64,000 bases of DNA from CAILZL01 sp963748005. Lineage in GTDB: Bacteria > Pseudomonadota > Gammaproteobacteria > Steroidobacterales > Steroidobacteraceae. The translations under genes and the position numbers were made by a program. This document shows, piece after piece, positions 63,143 to 64,000 of this stretch. Within the stretch, counting starts at the first letter, position 1. The number at the start of each line of letters is the position of its first letter. The stretch covers positions 1,674,001-1,738,000 of the forward strand of contig CAVVHH010000002.1 of assembly GCA_963748005.1 (NCBI GenBank), given 5' to 3'. The notes beneath the pieces are model-generated. The model saw only the letters and a list, made by a program, of their open reading frames with translations, was not told the DNA's origin and ran no database searches.

Positions 63143-63762
63143 CCGCCGCTATCCGCCGGAACAAAGTAACCATTGATCGAGAATATTCGCGGACAGGAAG
63201 ACTGCGGACACCAATATGACAATCTGAATAATTTGCCGTCGCAGGTGACGTCCAGCAATTCTTTCGACGGCCCCTTGGATAACGCGCATTCCCTGGTGTT
63301 GCGTTCAAACACCCACTCGCCCTTGAAATTGCGATGCGCAGCGATCTTGCTCACCAGCGAATAGGCGATCTCCGGCTTGTAACCATTGGTGACAATATCG
63401 ATTTGTCGCGAATTCAGTGTGGTATGCAGTCGTGTTTCACTGGGCTTGCATGCCCACTTTTCTTCACGACGGCAATCAGCCCGGTAATAGACAGCGTAGT
63501 GCTCCGTCGTTGCGTGTGGTTGGCATGAAACTGTAGCCTGAACGTTTTTCACGTCCTTGGGTTTGTCGCTCCAGGCATTGATGTTGTCGTGTTTCACACC
63601 ATGTCTTGCGTCGCACACAGCATCGGCAAGCTCGGCGATGTCCTTGTTCGACAAGCGGTACGCATAGGTCTTCGTGGGCGCAAGAGCGTCAGCAGCGAGT
63701 GCTGCCATTGATGCGAGAATACAAAATGGCAGAACGACAACTTTTACAAACGCTTCTCGCAT
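63136..63762 (-). CDS. Secreted protein of unknown function
   Basis: 208 residues with a signal peptide (VVVLPFCILASMAALAADA, cleavage near residue 24). The mature part has several Cys (ACDARHG-type, SCQPHAT, ADCRREEKWACKP, ECALS, VTCDGK, YWCPQSSCPR) probably in disulfides. It ends RIFSINGYFVPADSGGL with the stop inside a repeat, so the last few residues may derive from it. Family not recognised. Confidence 0.75.
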   Translation of the reverse strand: MREAFVKVVVLPFCILASMAALAADALAPTKTYAYRLSNKDIAELADAVCDARHGVKHDNINAWSDKPKDVKNVQATVSCQPHATTEHYAVYYRADCRREEKWACKPSETRLHTTLNSRQIDIVTNGYKPEIAYSLVSKIAAHRNFKGEWVFERNTRECALSKGPSKELLDVTCDGKLFRLSYWCPQSSCPRIFSINGYFVPADSGGL

Positions 63763-63805
63763 AATGTTTTGTAGGCCACGTTGCCTGTCTTCAGCGCTAC
63801 CCGAC

Positions 63806-64000
63806 CTACGGCCGCTTGCTGTGCCTGGTATTTGCCTTGGGCTTTCCAGGAGCGCGCGGAATGCTCACACCCTTCAACCCCGTATGCTGGGTACGCATCG
63901 GCGTAGTGAATTCCTTTTTCTGTCCAGCAATCTGCCCATTACGCAATTTGTGTGGACGTCGCGCGCCTTCGGCCTGCTCACCGGTGCCTTTGGGTTGCCA
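63806..64000 (-). CDS. C-terminal end of a basic-tailed protein (partial)
   Basis: The frame runs from the right window edge to TAG at 63806: EQAEGARRPHKLRNGQIAGQ...RTQHTGLKGVSIPRAPGKPKANTRHSKRP. Lys/Arg/Pro-rich tails of this kind end pseudouridine synthases and RNA helicases, but 64 residues are not enough to decide. N-terminus lies outside the window. Confidence 0.5.
   Translation of the reverse strand, partial: WQPKGTGEQAEGARRPHKLRNGQIAGQKKEFTTPMRTQHTGLKGVSIPRAPGKPKANTRHSKRP

Overview
The window looks like chromosomal DNA of a moderately GC-rich gammaproteobacterium, probably near the Xanthomonadales/Nevskiales branch. The evidence is the gene order mrcA / pilMNOPQ-aroK-aroB-dgt-hemE, the tesA-ybbA-ybbP divergon, a RIO-type kinase, and outer-membrane and type IV pilus genes. 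The placement is inference; no rRNA or tRNA gene was seen.

Layout. 1-5.2 kb: partial FecR-domain gene, mnmG, a small NfeD-like gene, citrate synthase (gltA) carrying an in-frame amber codon, and a predicted nucleotidyltransferase. 5.2-17.5 kb: mrcA, divergent to a tightly overlapped pilMNOPQ operon, then aroK, aroB, dgt and hemE; a terminator sits 2 bases before the aroK ATG and a MITE-like element lies between dgt and hemE. 17.6-27.5 kb: CAP-domain protein, NDH-2 type dehydrogenase, outer-membrane barrel, RIO kinase, fadD, tesA, ybbA, ybbP. 27.5-30.5 kb: an accessory patch where a 1,296 bp IS5-family element has split a membrane-protein gene (exact TTAG duplication, reading frame restored when the element is removed), followed by an ORF6N-domain gene with a palindrome repeated in gene and upstream region. 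30.6-37.4 kb: two small membrane/signalling genes and a three-gene 2-oxoacid oxidoreductase operon (korC-korA-korB).

37.7-48.9 kb holds the most unusual content: five secreted or outer-membrane proteins built from DUF11-like domains. A 686-residue protein is divergent to a four-gene operon of two paralogous ~330-residue proteins, a 169-residue protein, and a giant ~1,968-residue protein combining DUF11, SdrD-B-like, OmpA-like and C-terminal beta-barrel regions. Hairpins occupy two of the three gaps in the operon. It reads as a cell-surface fibre or coat with its own outer-membrane anchor or channel; no function is established.

48.9-64 kb: HopJ-like protein, a lipoprotein, an LCAT-like acyltransferase, a YkgJ-type cysteine-cluster protein, def, FmdB-like zinc ribbon, MocA-like nucleotidyltransferase, a YchJ gene that apparently needs a CTG start, tfoX-C/alkC, an outer-membrane protein, lon and hsp20 (with a short lon-like remnant 1.2 kb away), a methyltransferase, an aldo-keto reductase and a secreted protein. 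Palindromic REP-like repeats are scattered between genes.
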